DNA from: an uncultured Bacteroidales bacterium
GTDB lineage: Bacteria; Bacteroidota; Bacteroidia; Bacteroidales; UBA932
Direction: 5' to 3'
Assembly: GCA_934691625.1 (NCBI GenBank)
Contig: CAKUTA010000012.1
Coordinates: 1 to 64,000 of the forward strand
DNA length: 64,000 bases
Shown: in pieces, positions 36,209 through 45,455 of the stretch
How the letters are laid out: every line of letters starts with the position of its first letter
Numbering within the stretch: the stretch's first letter is position 1
Position numbers and translations under genes: made by a program
The notes under the pieces: generated by a model
The model's input: the letters and a program-made list of their open reading frames with translations, nothing else
The model's database searches: none
Told to the model about the DNA's origin: nothing

Positions 36209-36371
36209 GGCTTGCACCGGATAGAGGGCGCCCCCTCCCACAAGATTGTATGTTGCTATTAATTATTTGAATATCAATATGTTGGTATTTTTCAAAATCG
36301 TCACATACGTGATTTTAAAAATACTAAATAATTATAAACCAGTGAATTATGTAAAAACGGCACTGCGCATT

Positions 36372-37943
36372 TCACGCCGTGATCCACTTCTCGACGGTCC
36401 GTGTCTGCGAGGAGATGTTCACCCCGACCTTGACGAGGCTCTTGCCCTCCTCGAACTTGTACGGAAGCATATAGCCTTTTTCATCAATCTGTTTCAATGC
36501 CTCATCAGCGGAGCCGTCCACCTTGAACTCGAAGACATAGATGCAGTTGTCTGTGTGGCAGACAGCGTCGGCGCGTCCGATAGCCGACTTGACCTCGGTG
36601 CGGATATAGAACCCGAGTAGCGAGAAAATCAGATAGATGATGGTCTGATAGTGCTTCTCGGTCTTGTTCTCGAGGTCGTTAGGGATGCCGGCGAGATAGG
36701 CCTGCAGCTTCTCCATCGCGAGGTCAATGTCCTGGGAGTCCATGGCGGCATAGAAATGTGCCACGAATCCTGATGCCGTGCCGGTGCTGCTCGGATACTC
36801 TCCGAGAAGCCCTCTGGTGAAGCCAATCTTGACTTCCTTGTTAGGATATCCGAGAGTGTAGAGCTGCATCCTCTTGTCGTAGGACTTTATGGTGAGGTAG
36901 CCAGTCTGGTAGAGCATCGGCAGTGAGTTGTCCGACAGCTCGGGCGAGACGTCGAAGTCTGACTGAGGCACGAGCGTAATCTTGTCGAGCGTGGTCTCGT
37001 CGATAGGATTTCGCCGCAGTCTCTCGATGAGGTATGTCGGAGTCCCGGAGTCGAACCAGTAGCTGCCGAAGCGCTTTTCGTTCAATGACTTGATGAGGCT
37101 GAACGGATTGTATATGTCTTCTGACTTCTCGCTGAAATGGTATCCGTCATAGTTATATTTCAGCTGTTCTAAAGCTTCTTCGTAAGAGATTTCCTGTTCT
37201 TCGGCGAGAGCTTTGATTTCATTCTGCATATTGTTCTCCATCTCAGACTGCGAGATGCCGCAGATGGCTGAATACTCCGGCATCATGGATATATTCTGAA
37301 GATTGTTCAGCTCGCTGAAGATGCTGAGCTGGGCGAACTTGTTGATACCGGTGATGAAGACGAACCGCAGATACGGGTCGAGGCTCTTGATAGGGCTATA
37401 GAAGTTTCTCATGATCTGCCTGAGCGACGGCAGCTTGACCTTGTCGTTCATCACATCCAGCAGTGGAGCGTCGTATTCGTCGATGATTATTACCGCCTGT
37501 TCACCAGTCTGCTCGTAAGCTGTTTTTATCAGAAATTCAAGTCTGGCGTTCACATCTGTGTCGTCAATACTTTGATTTTTATCATATATTATTTCATATT
37601 CAGCAAGTTTATAGTCAAGGCAGCGCAGCAGCTGCTCCTCGTTCATGTGCTTGGCTGTGGACATGTCGAAATGAAAAACAGGGTGTTTCTTCCACTCCGT
37701 TTTCCTTTCTCCAGCCTTCAGCCCCTCGAACAGCTCTTTTCTTCCCTCGAAATAGCTGTGGAAAGTGGACGACAGCAGCGACTTTCCGAACCTTCTCGGG
37801 CGGCTCAGAAACACATATTTATAAGAATCGGCAATCTCATTGACATATCCAGTCTTGTCGATGTAGATATAATTCCCATTAATAATTTCTTCAAAAGTCT
37901 GAATCCCGATAGGGAATCGCTTCAGTCCTGTTTCCATAATCAA
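36372..37943 (-). CDS. AAA-ATPase-like / PD-(D/E)XK nuclease protein, copy 1
   Basis: 523 residues. The N-terminal AAA-ATPase-like domain (PF09820 type) begins KRFPIGIQTFEEIINGNYIY and has the P-loop SRPRRFGKSLL near residue 48 and Walker B-like VIIIDEYDAPLL near 152. The C-terminal PDDEXK_9-type nuclease shows SAIGRADAV then IYVFEFKVDGSADEAL near 460-485. Common, poorly understood family in Bacteroidales, possibly defence or retron-like effector. It is about 90% identical to the gene at 41417-42994 and lies 83 nt downstream of mcrC, with the same leader sequence as the other copy. Confidence 0.85.
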   Translation of the reverse strand: MIMETGLKRFPIGIQTFEEIINGNYIYIDKTGYVNEIADSYKYVFLSRPRRFGKSLLSSTFHSYFEGRKELFEGLKAGERKTEWKKHPVFHFDMSTAKHMNEEQLLRCLDYKLAEYEIIYDKNQSIDDTDVNARLEFLIKTAYEQTGEQAVIIIDEYDAPLLDVMNDKVKLPSLRQIMRNFYSPIKSLDPYLRFVFITGINKFAQLSIFSELNNLQNISMMPEYSAICGISQSEMENNMQNEIKALAEEQEISYEEALEQLKYNYDGYHFSEKSEDIYNPFSLIKSLNEKRFGSYWFDSGTPTYLIERLRRNPIDETTLDKITLVPQSDFDVSPELSDNSLPMLYQTGYLTIKSYDKRMQLYTLGYPNKEVKIGFTRGLLGEYPSSTGTASGFVAHFYAAMDSQDIDLAMEKLQAYLAGIPNDLENKTEKHYQTIIYLIFSLLGFYIRTEVKSAIGRADAVCHTDNCIYVFEFKVDGSADEALKQIDEKGYMLPYKFEEGKSLVKVGVNISSQTRTVEKWITA

Positions 37944-38026
37944 AAATTTAGCTCAACTTCTCAAAGATAGCGATTTTTCTTTTCAGGTACAATCGGCTGA
38001 AATAGCATGCGGCTTGAGGCTATAGA

Positions 38027-39070
38027 TCATCGGATAACCCGGTCCAGCTGCCTTTTGATTTCCGTGAAATCCAAATTTAAATCCAATGTCCTGAAGCTGA
38101 TGATATTTCCGCCCTGCCATTTCATTTGACCATCAGGGACAATATCCTCATCTGTTTTTGCATAGAGAAGCATTCCATCAACGGTTCCTCTATCCTGTCT
38201 GTTGCCATCCTCATTGAGAACATAAACGAGAATCTGATTGAGATTGTTGCTGTGAATTGTCCTCCTGTCGAATTTGGACTGCATGGTGTGGCTATAATAT
38301 TTCGCATCAATAATTAGAATACGATTCTTCAACGTGAGATAAATATCTGTCTGGAGTACAGGTAGAATTCCTGTATCTGAACAGCTGCTGTCAATATTCC
38401 ATCTGATCTGTTTCGCTCTGGCCTTTGTTTCAGGATGCTCTTTACGATAATATTCCAGAATGAATTTTTCGAATAGTTTGCACATATATCCATCTGAAAA
38501 TGTCGGAAGTCTATATTCGCCGGACTCCGTGGTCAGCAGCATGTCATCTAGAATAAAGTGACAGATCTGCAAGATGAAATGGTATGTTCTTGTGTTCCGG
38601 TCAAATCGTAGCTGGTCCCAATGTATCAGTCTGGAATCAATAAAAGATACTTCTGAAAAGAATAGCAATATCTTCTTCAAAGCGTTTTTCTGTTCTTGGC
38701 GGATATCTCCTTTCTTCAGGAGCAGTCCTATCGTGGTCTTTATGATTCTATTGAAAACACAATCCACTGATAGTTCATCAAAGTCACAGACAAGGCGTGC
38801 CCTTCGGAGCTGCTTCTCCTTTAAAGTCCCGTAAACATTGACTTTTCCTTTAACATTGATAATGGCATCTCTTTGGGATGCATATTCCTTATGGAGTCCT
38901 TGCTTTAGCTGAAATGCTACACCTCGCTTGAGAATTTCGGCTAGTAACTGATTTACATTTTCAAACTTCTCTCCAGCAATACTTGCATAATTGTCTTGCC
39001 TAAGCTCCCGAAAGGCATAGGCGAGCATATAGTAGATATTCTTTATGAAAATGTTCTTGTCAATAGTCAT
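38027..39070 (-). CDS. mcrC: McrC-like restriction nuclease subunit
   Basis: 347 residues. N-terminal McrC region IKNIYYMLAYAFRELRQDNY. The C-terminal PD-(D/E)XK site lies at about residues 235-265: TDIYLTLKNRILIIDAKYYS, with D and D-A-K as catalytic residues. Partner nuclease of the McrB motor; together they cleave modified or foreign DNA. The start overlaps the McrB stop by 4 nt. Confidence 0.85.
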   Translation of the reverse strand: MTIDKNIFIKNIYYMLAYAFRELRQDNYASIAGEKFENVNQLLAEILKRGVAFQLKQGLHKEYASQRDAIINVKGKVNVYGTLKEKQLRRARLVCDFDELSVDCVFNRIIKTTIGLLLKKGDIRQEQKNALKKILLFFSEVSFIDSRLIHWDQLRFDRNTRTYHFILQICHFILDDMLLTTESGEYRLPTFSDGYMCKLFEKFILEYYRKEHPETKARAKQIRWNIDSSCSDTGILPVLQTDIYLTLKNRILIIDAKYYSHTMQSKFDRRTIHSNNLNQILVYVLNEDGNRQDRGTVDGMLLYAKTDEDIVPDGQMKWQGGNIISFRTLDLNLDFTEIKRQLDRVIR

Positions 39071-41424
39071 TTCAGCATTGCTTCCAGTTTTGCCACTTCG
39101 GCGTCTGCTGTTTGAGGGTTATCGAACCAATATTCTTCCAGCATTGGCTTTATGTCGTATTCGATGACATTCTTCATCCATATTTCATCATATGAATCCT
39201 GACTGCAGAAATAGCTATGCCCAATGCAGAACCCTTCACCGAGTGAGGCATCTTGTGCAATAGTGAGATTAAGCTTCTTGATGCCATCTATGATGTTGTC
39301 GAATGTCTTATTACCGATTTTAACCTGATACTTTCTGAACCCGTCAGACACGAAGCCAGGTTTTATTCCGAAAAAACTGAAACGTCTTCGAAGCGCGTAG
39401 TCAATCAAAGCAAGGCTTCGGTCGGCAGTATTCATCATGCCAATGATATATAGATTCTTGGGAACTGAAAAACGTTCTCCTCCATAAGGAAGCTGTATTT
39501 CAACATCGCGGTAGCTGTTTTCTATCAGCATAAGCAGCTCTCCGAATATCTTGCTCAGATTTCCACGGTTAATCTCGTCAATTATGAAGAAATAATCTCG
39601 TCCGCTATCATCTTGAGCTTTTTTGCATGCGTTATAGAAAATGCCATGGTTAAGGTCAAATCCGCCTTCTGCATTAGGCTTGAGACCGAGCATTAAATCC
39701 TCATAACTGTAATTCTGATGGAACTGTATGAAAGAAATACGCGAGTCATCTTTTTCTCCCATAATCGAATATGCAAGCCTTTTTGCAGAGAAGGTCTTTC
39801 CTACACCTGGCGGGCCTTGCAGAATAACATTTTTCTTGGCCTTAAGGAGATGGCTTAGGCTATCGTAGTCTGCTTCTGTAATATATACGTCTGAAAGAAA
39901 TTCCTTTTTTCCGTATTTTTCGGATTTTATATGGACCTCAGTTGGATTCTGTTCCAGGACCATATCCATTACGGCGTCATATTCTCCTCTAGTCAACCTG
40001 AAAAGCGAACCGTTAGGGTTCCGTAAGAACTCCATAGACGATAGTTCCGGGTTTTCTTTCACATCTGAATAAGATATCGGTTCGGTCAATGATCGCGTCT
40101 TCTTGAAATGGAACAGTTTCTCATCAGTATCTTTCGACACTTCAGCAATTGCCACAATCTTTTTTACAGGGTTGGCTTCGTACCCGATAATGGCATCTCC
40201 AGCTTTTGCATTCTGAAAATTCTTCAGAATACGTCGCGGATTGCCGTTATTATTGAACAGAGTATAGTCTTGTTCTTCTCCAGGCCGGATACTGGAGAAA
40301 CTCCATATTCTAGGGTTAGCTACAAGCCACCAGTAATTTCGTCCAGCTCCATTGCTAAAAACATCTTCCAATTTCTTTACGTAGTCTGGATAAGGTGTAA
40401 TATCCGTCAGTATTTTATGAACAGACTTGCATGGGGTATCCCATATTCCTGTTTTCTGCCAGTCAATTTTACGTACATTATTGAAGTCTTCATAGGTTTC
40501 ATCAAATTCATAATCAGAAGTTACAATCCCTCGGCCCAGCAATCTTTCTTGTCCTGATTTCGCGAATATCACATCCCCGGGTTGCATGACGTGAGAAAAT
40601 TCCCATATTGCGAGAGTGTCATTTTTACAAGAAGAATCCTGCTTACCATAAACATCCTGGATAGCTTTACGTACGGCTTCTCGTGAGTTAAATGTGGACA
40701 AGTCTCCAAGAGCTTCCCATCCGATGCATGCAATCCCGTCCTCTCTACATCGCTCCCATTTCGAAGATTTCATTCCAGGAGAGTAAATCCAGTATCGAGG
40801 AGTATTGCTATTTATCAAAGGATGCTCGTCTTTAAGATGATTGCCTTTCAGAATGCCTAAAAGCTCATCATAGAAATCAAATATGTTCTTTTCTCCTTTT
40901 TTCTTGATTATAAATGTGTTCAAGTCGGCTTGAGCCGCCTCTCCTGCGTCTTTCATCCCGAAATGTTCGGCAAGTGTTACGAGCATTTCTGTTTTATAGA
41001 TGGGGACAAGCTTTTCATTCGAATACAGAAATGCGATTTTCCATCTGACTATAGAATCAACGACTTTCGTGTTGTCTATCTTTTCAAAGTGACCATTTCT
41101 TGCATTTTCGGCGATTTCACAGATGCCATTCAGTACAGTAGCATAGGCTTCCTCTGCAGTCCGTCCGAGCCTGGCTTTCCATGCATACCTCTTATCGTGA
41201 GAATAAGCTGCACTACTTCTTGCCGGCTCTGTCTTGTACTCATAAATGCCGTACTTGTAAAATGCGGTTCCCCTGATCATTCCCAATGTTTCCAGCTTGG
41301 TCTCAAGCCAGTAGCAGAATGAATCACTTTTGTTCAGATTTGTATATCTGTTAATCGGGAGCTCCCGCAAAGTATCTATAGGAAATTCATGCAGGAATTG
41401 CTGATATAATTGTTCTCTAGTCAT
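39067..41424 (-). CDS. mcrB: McrB-like GTPase/AAA+ with two EVE-like N-terminal domains
   Basis: 785 residues. An N-terminal helical domain is followed by a PUA/EVE-like domain (about 205-310: RYWIYSPGMKSSKWERC, IACIGWEALGDL, GDVIFAKSG) and a second EVE-like domain (about 370-440: NYWWLVANPRIWSFSSIRPG, GDAIIGYEA). The AAA+ McrB motor comes next: Walker A GPPGVGKT near 536, Walker B FFIIDEINRGN near 611, MMNTADRSLALIDYALRRRF near 665, and the C-terminal LGEGFCIGHSYF. EVE domains read modified bases. The start overlaps the preceding ATPase gene by 8 nt. Confidence 0.87.
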   Translation of the reverse strand: MTREQLYQQFLHEFPIDTLRELPINRYTNLNKSDSFCYWLETKLETLGMIRGTAFYKYGIYEYKTEPARSSAAYSHDKRYAWKARLGRTAEEAYATVLNGICEIAENARNGHFEKIDNTKVVDSIVRWKIAFLYSNEKLVPIYKTEMLVTLAEHFGMKDAGEAAQADLNTFIIKKKGEKNIFDFYDELLGILKGNHLKDEHPLINSNTPRYWIYSPGMKSSKWERCREDGIACIGWEALGDLSTFNSREAVRKAIQDVYGKQDSSCKNDTLAIWEFSHVMQPGDVIFAKSGQERLLGRGIVTSDYEFDETYEDFNNVRKIDWQKTGIWDTPCKSVHKILTDITPYPDYVKKLEDVFSNGAGRNYWWLVANPRIWSFSSIRPGEEQDYTLFNNNGNPRRILKNFQNAKAGDAIIGYEANPVKKIVAIAEVSKDTDEKLFHFKKTRSLTEPISYSDVKENPELSSMEFLRNPNGSLFRLTRGEYDAVMDMVLEQNPTEVHIKSEKYGKKEFLSDVYITEADYDSLSHLLKAKKNVILQGPPGVGKTFSAKRLAYSIMGEKDDSRISFIQFHQNYSYEDLMLGLKPNAEGGFDLNHGIFYNACKKAQDDSGRDYFFIIDEINRGNLSKIFGELLMLIENSYRDVEIQLPYGGERFSVPKNLYIIGMMNTADRSLALIDYALRRRFSFFGIKPGFVSDGFRKYQVKIGNKTFDNIIDGIKKLNLTIAQDASLGEGFCIGHSYFCSQDSYDEIWMKNVIEYDIKPMLEEYWFDNPQTADAEVAKLEAMLK

Positions 41425-42994
41425 GTAGCTCTTCTGTAATCCATTTCTCTACAGTGCGTGTCTGAGAAGAGATGTTCACACCGACCTTGACGAGGTTCTT
41501 GCCCTCCTCGAACTTGTACGGTAGCATGTATCCCTTCTCGTCAATCTGCCTGAGCGCATCCTCGGCGGAGCCGTCCACCTTGAACTCGAAGACGTAGATG
41601 CAGCTGTCGGTGTAGCATACAGCGTCGGCACGTCCGATGGCGGACTTGACCTCGGTGCGGATATAGAATCCCAGGAGCGAGAAAATCAGATAGATGATGG
41701 TCTGATAATGCTTCTCGGTCTTGTTCTCGAGGTCATTCGGGATGCCTGCGAGATAGGCCTGCAGCTTCTCCATTGCGAGATCAATGTTTTGCGAGTCCAT
41801 TGCTGCATAGAAGTGCGCCACGAAGCCTGACGCTGTGCCTGTACTGCTCGGATACTCGCCGAGAAGCCCTCTGGTGAAGCCAATCTTGACTTCCTTGTTC
41901 GGATATCCTAGCGTGTAGAGCTGCATTCTCCTGTCGTAGGACTTTATGGTGAGGTAGCCGGTCTGGTAGAGCATCGGCAGGGAGTTGTCCGACAGCTCGG
42001 GAGATACGTCGAAGTCTGACTGCGGCACGAGCGTAATCTTGTCCAGCGAGGTCTCGTCAATAGGATTGCGTCGCAGGCGCTCGATGAGGTATGTTGGCGT
42101 CCCGGAGTCAAACCAGTAGCTGCCGAAGAACTTATCAGATAATGCATTGATTAGGCTGAACGGGTTGTAGATATCTTCAGACTTGTCACAGAAATGATAT
42201 CCGTCATAGTTATATTTCAGCTGTTCTAAAGCTTCTTTGTAAGAGATTTCCTGTTCCTCGGCGAGAGCTTTGATTTCATTCTGCATATTGTTCTCCATCT
42301 CAGACTGCGAGATGCCGCAGATGGCTGAATACTCCGGCATCATGGAGATGTTCTTCAAGTTGTTAAGCTCACTGAATATGCTGAGCTGCGCGAACTTGTT
42401 GATACCAGTGATGAATACGAACCTAAGATACGGGTCGAGGCTCTTGATAGGGCTGTAGAAGTTCCTCATGATCTGCCTGAGCGACGGAAGCTTGACCTTG
42501 TCGTTCATCACATCCAGCAGCGGGGCGTCATACTCGTCGATGATGATTACCGCCTGTTCCCCAGTCTGTTCGTAAGCGCGTTGAACTAGTCCTAGAAGCC
42601 GTTGATTCGGAAAAATTTCATCCTGACCTTTTCCATAGACAGTTTCATATTTGTTGAGCATTATGTTGAGTTCGCTCAGCAGCAGCTCCTCGTTCACATG
42701 CTTGGCTGTGGACATGTCGAAATGGAAAACTGGATGACGTTTCCACTCCGTTTTCCTTTCTCCAGCCTTCAGCCCCTCGAACAGCTCTTTTCTTCCCTCG
42801 AAATAGCTGTGGAAAGTGGACGACAGCAGTGACTTTCCGAACCTTCTCGGACGGCTCAGGAACACGTATTGATATTTATTGGCAATTTCATCTACATATC
42901 CAGTCTTGTCGATATATAGATAATTGTCCTCGATAATCTTATCAAAAGTCTGAATCCCGATAGGGAATCGCTTCAGTCCTGTTTCCATAATCAA
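41417..42994 (-). CDS. AAA-ATPase-like / PD-(D/E)XK nuclease protein, copy 2
   Basis: 525 residues with the same architecture as copy 1: P-loop SRPRRFGKSLL, VIIIDEYDAPLL, and nuclease motif GRADAV then VFEFKVDGSAEDAL. Differences from copy 1 are clustered at residues 17-45, 98-140 and about 283-295, with long identical blocks between. The C-terminus is extended to ITEELHD, and its stop lies inside the mcrB start region (8-nt overlap), so it heads an operon with mcrB and mcrC. Confidence 0.87.
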   Translation of the reverse strand: MIMETGLKRFPIGIQTFDKIIEDNYLYIDKTGYVDEIANKYQYVFLSRPRRFGKSLLSSTFHSYFEGRKELFEGLKAGERKTEWKRHPVFHFDMSTAKHVNEELLLSELNIMLNKYETVYGKGQDEIFPNQRLLGLVQRAYEQTGEQAVIIIDEYDAPLLDVMNDKVKLPSLRQIMRNFYSPIKSLDPYLRFVFITGINKFAQLSIFSELNNLKNISMMPEYSAICGISQSEMENNMQNEIKALAEEQEISYKEALEQLKYNYDGYHFCDKSEDIYNPFSLINALSDKFFGSYWFDSGTPTYLIERLRRNPIDETSLDKITLVPQSDFDVSPELSDNSLPMLYQTGYLTIKSYDRRMQLYTLGYPNKEVKIGFTRGLLGEYPSSTGTASGFVAHFYAAMDSQNIDLAMEKLQAYLAGIPNDLENKTEKHYQTIIYLIFSLLGFYIRTEVKSAIGRADAVCYTDSCIYVFEFKVDGSAEDALRQIDEKGYMLPYKFEEGKNLVKVGVNISSQTRTVEKWITEELHD

Positions 42995-43072
42995 AAAATT
43001 AGCTCAACTTCTCAAAGATAGTGAATTTTTTAGGATTACTTGATCTTACTGAAATTTCTGGCTGAAATATAT

Positions 43073-43165
43073 AAGCCGCTGCTGATTATCAGACTATTAC
43101 ATTTTTCAAATGTCAGCACCTATGACATTTGGGATTCGTAAACTGTTGATAATCAGCAGCGGCTT
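43073..43165. terminator. Long nested inverted repeat downstream of GH3
   Basis: The outer arms are a perfect 19-bp pair, AAGCCGCTGCTGATTATCA (43073-43091) and its complement (43147-43165). Inside lies a second pair, CAAATGTC (43107-43114) and GACATTTG (43124-43131). For the leftward GH3 gene it is 21 nt beyond the stop, so it could terminate transcription; its length and nesting also suit a MITE-like palindrome. Confidence 0.55.
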
Positions 43166-43185
43166 TAAAATCAGCGGACAACTAG

Positions 43186-45417
43186 CTACTTGGTGCGGAA
43201 CTCAGCCGTTCCACGGATATCGTCTGAAGCTGCGGCGAAATATGCGGTGAAGCTGTGTGCAGGGTCAAGAACCCAGCTGTGGGTGTCAGCATTGAAATAT
43301 GCGAGATCCGATGCCGGAACCTTGAACTGGACAGTCTTTGTCTCGCCTGGAGCGAGGCTGACCTTTTCAAATGCCTTGAGCTCCTTGACAGGGCGGTCAA
43401 GTACAGGGTCGTGCTCTCCGATATACAGCTGCACGACCTCCTTGCCCTCGCGGGAGCCTATATTCTTTACCTTTACAGAAGCGTTGAGGGTTCCGTCAGC
43501 TGAAACGGACGGGCTTGCCTTGAAATCGCTGTATTCGAACTCGGTGTAGCTCAGGCCATGGCCGAATGCAAACAGCGGCTTGATGTTCCTGGTGTCGAAC
43601 CAGCGGTAGCCGACATAGATTCCTTCCTTATATTTCACGTCATTGCCGCATGTGTATGCATCCAATGCATGTGCAGGTGAATCCTCGATTCGTATAGGGA
43701 ATGAGAACGGAAGCTTTCCGCTAGGGTTAACCTTTCCGAATAAGACATCGGCGATGGAATTTCCTGCCTGTGAGCCGCAGTACCAGCATTGGGTGATGGC
43801 AGGTATCTGACCAACCCAAGGCATGGCTACCGCATTTCCGCTGACGAGGCATACTGCAATATTTGGATTTGCTGCCGCAAGCGCCTCGATCACCTCATCC
43901 TGTCCGTAAGGAAGTCCGTAGGCGAGACGGTCAACGCCTTCACAATCCTGATGGGCATCCTTGTTGAGTCCGCCGAAGAAGAGTACTACGTCAGCCTCAA
44001 CCGCTGCTTTAGATGCGTCTTCGATAAGCTGCTCAGCAGTGCGTGCCTCTGTGAGATCCTGCCCTGTGGTTACTCCATTGTATGAATTGGAGCTGCTGCC
44101 GATATAGCCTCTCTCGTAAATGACTTCTGCATTGTCCCCGACGGCTGCCAGTATTCCCTCAAGAGGAGAAATCTCATGCTGAACCTTCAGGGAGGAGGAA
44201 CCACCTCCTACAGTCATCATCTTCACGGCGTTCTCCCCGACTACGAGAATCTTCTTCTTCGAAGACAGGTCGATAGGAAGGACCTTTGAGCCGTCAGCTG
44301 AGGCATCGTTCTTCAGCAGCACGATTCCGTCTGCTCCTATCCGCCGTGCAGCATCGAGGTGCTCTGGAGAATTGAGCGAGCCGAAAGGCTTGTGGGTATT
44401 CATCGCTGTGCGGAAAATGAGTTTGAGTACGCGTCCTGCCTTGTCGTCAAGAGTCTTGAGCGATGCGCGTCCGTCACGGAGGCGCTCAAGGTATGGATCG
44501 GCAAGCATATAGCTGTCATAGCTGCTCTTGCCTTTGCTTGCCAGCCCGTCTGTCCATGTGCCGTACTCCAGGTCAAGCCCGTATTCTGCAGCCTGGTCAG
44601 GATCGCATGCCCCGCCCCAGTCGCTGATTACGGCTCCTCCGAAGTTCCACTCGCCTTTAAGCACCCCGTCAAGGAGATATTTATTGTGGCAGACATGCTG
44701 CCCCTTGTAGAGGTTGTAGGATGCCATCACAGACCAGGCATCACCCTCCAGCACTCCTTTCTTGAATGCCGGCAGATAGATCTCATATAGCGCCCTGTCA
44801 TCTACATCGACGTCAGCAGTATGGCGGTTGCATTCCTGGTCGTTCAGTGCGAAATGCTTCAGGCAGACAGCCACCCCGTTCTTCTGTACATTCTGTATGT
44901 AAGGTACACACATCTCACCTGCCAGAAACGGATCCTCTCCCATGTATTCGAAATTGCGTCCGTTGTAAGGTGTCCTGTATATGTTCACTCCAGGTCCGAG
45001 CAGCACATCCTTCTCGCGGTAGCGTGCCTCCTCGCCGATGCTTTTTCCGTACAATGCTGATGCCTCTCTGTCCCAGGTGGCTGCGAGGCAGGTCAATGCA
45101 GGAAAGGCCGTGCAGGAGTCGTTGGTCCATCCCGCCTGATCCCATTCGTCCCATTTCACTTCCGGCCTGATTCCGTGAGGTCCGTCGGTGCACCAGAGCT
45201 CAGGGATGCCGAGACGTTGTACGCCTGGAGACGAGAATTTGCTCTGGGCATGGAGAATTGCGACCTTCTCTTCCATTGTCATTCTTGAAAGGGCATCTGC
45301 GACTCTCTCATCAAGGCTCTTGCTCTCGTCCATATATACCGGCACATCCGGCTTTACGGAACACGATGCCGCCGCCATCATGACGAAAGAAAAAGCTGTC
45401 AGTAGATTTCGTTTCAT
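43186..45417 (-). CDS. Glycoside hydrolase family 3 beta-glucosidase-like lipoprotein
   Basis: 743 residues, with a lipoprotein-type signal (MMAAASCSVKPD, Cys near residue 19), so periplasmic or surface anchored. GH3 N-domain: WCTDGPHGIRPEVKW, KHFALNDQECNRHTADVDVD, and the nucleophile Asp in AVISDWGG near residue 266. C-domain: IVLLKNDA then GGGSSS. A terminal fibronectin-III-like domain (FKASPSVSADGTLNASVKVK onward) completes the usual three-domain layout. Substrate not deducible; beta-glucosides are likely. It is 38 nt downstream of the glycerate kinase gene. Confidence 0.9.
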   Translation of the reverse strand: MKRNLLTAFSFVMMAAASCSVKPDVPVYMDESKSLDERVADALSRMTMEEKVAILHAQSKFSSPGVQRLGIPELWCTDGPHGIRPEVKWDEWDQAGWTNDSCTAFPALTCLAATWDREASALYGKSIGEEARYREKDVLLGPGVNIYRTPYNGRNFEYMGEDPFLAGEMCVPYIQNVQKNGVAVCLKHFALNDQECNRHTADVDVDDRALYEIYLPAFKKGVLEGDAWSVMASYNLYKGQHVCHNKYLLDGVLKGEWNFGGAVISDWGGACDPDQAAEYGLDLEYGTWTDGLASKGKSSYDSYMLADPYLERLRDGRASLKTLDDKAGRVLKLIFRTAMNTHKPFGSLNSPEHLDAARRIGADGIVLLKNDASADGSKVLPIDLSSKKKILVVGENAVKMMTVGGGSSSLKVQHEISPLEGILAAVGDNAEVIYERGYIGSSSNSYNGVTTGQDLTEARTAEQLIEDASKAAVEADVVLFFGGLNKDAHQDCEGVDRLAYGLPYGQDEVIEALAAANPNIAVCLVSGNAVAMPWVGQIPAITQCWYCGSQAGNSIADVLFGKVNPSGKLPFSFPIRIEDSPAHALDAYTCGNDVKYKEGIYVGYRWFDTRNIKPLFAFGHGLSYTEFEYSDFKASPSVSADGTLNASVKVKNIGSREGKEVVQLYIGEHDPVLDRPVKELKAFEKVSLAPGETKTVQFKVPASDLAYFNADTHSWVLDPAHSFTAYFAAASDDIRGTAEFRTK

Positions 45418-45455
45418 ATCGATTGTTTTGTGTATTGGTTTTATATCCTACGAAT

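Noticed and set aside
43789-44790. Plus-strand frames within the GH3 gene
   Set aside because: Antisense shadows of a complete GH3 coding sequence with signal peptide and catalytic Asp.
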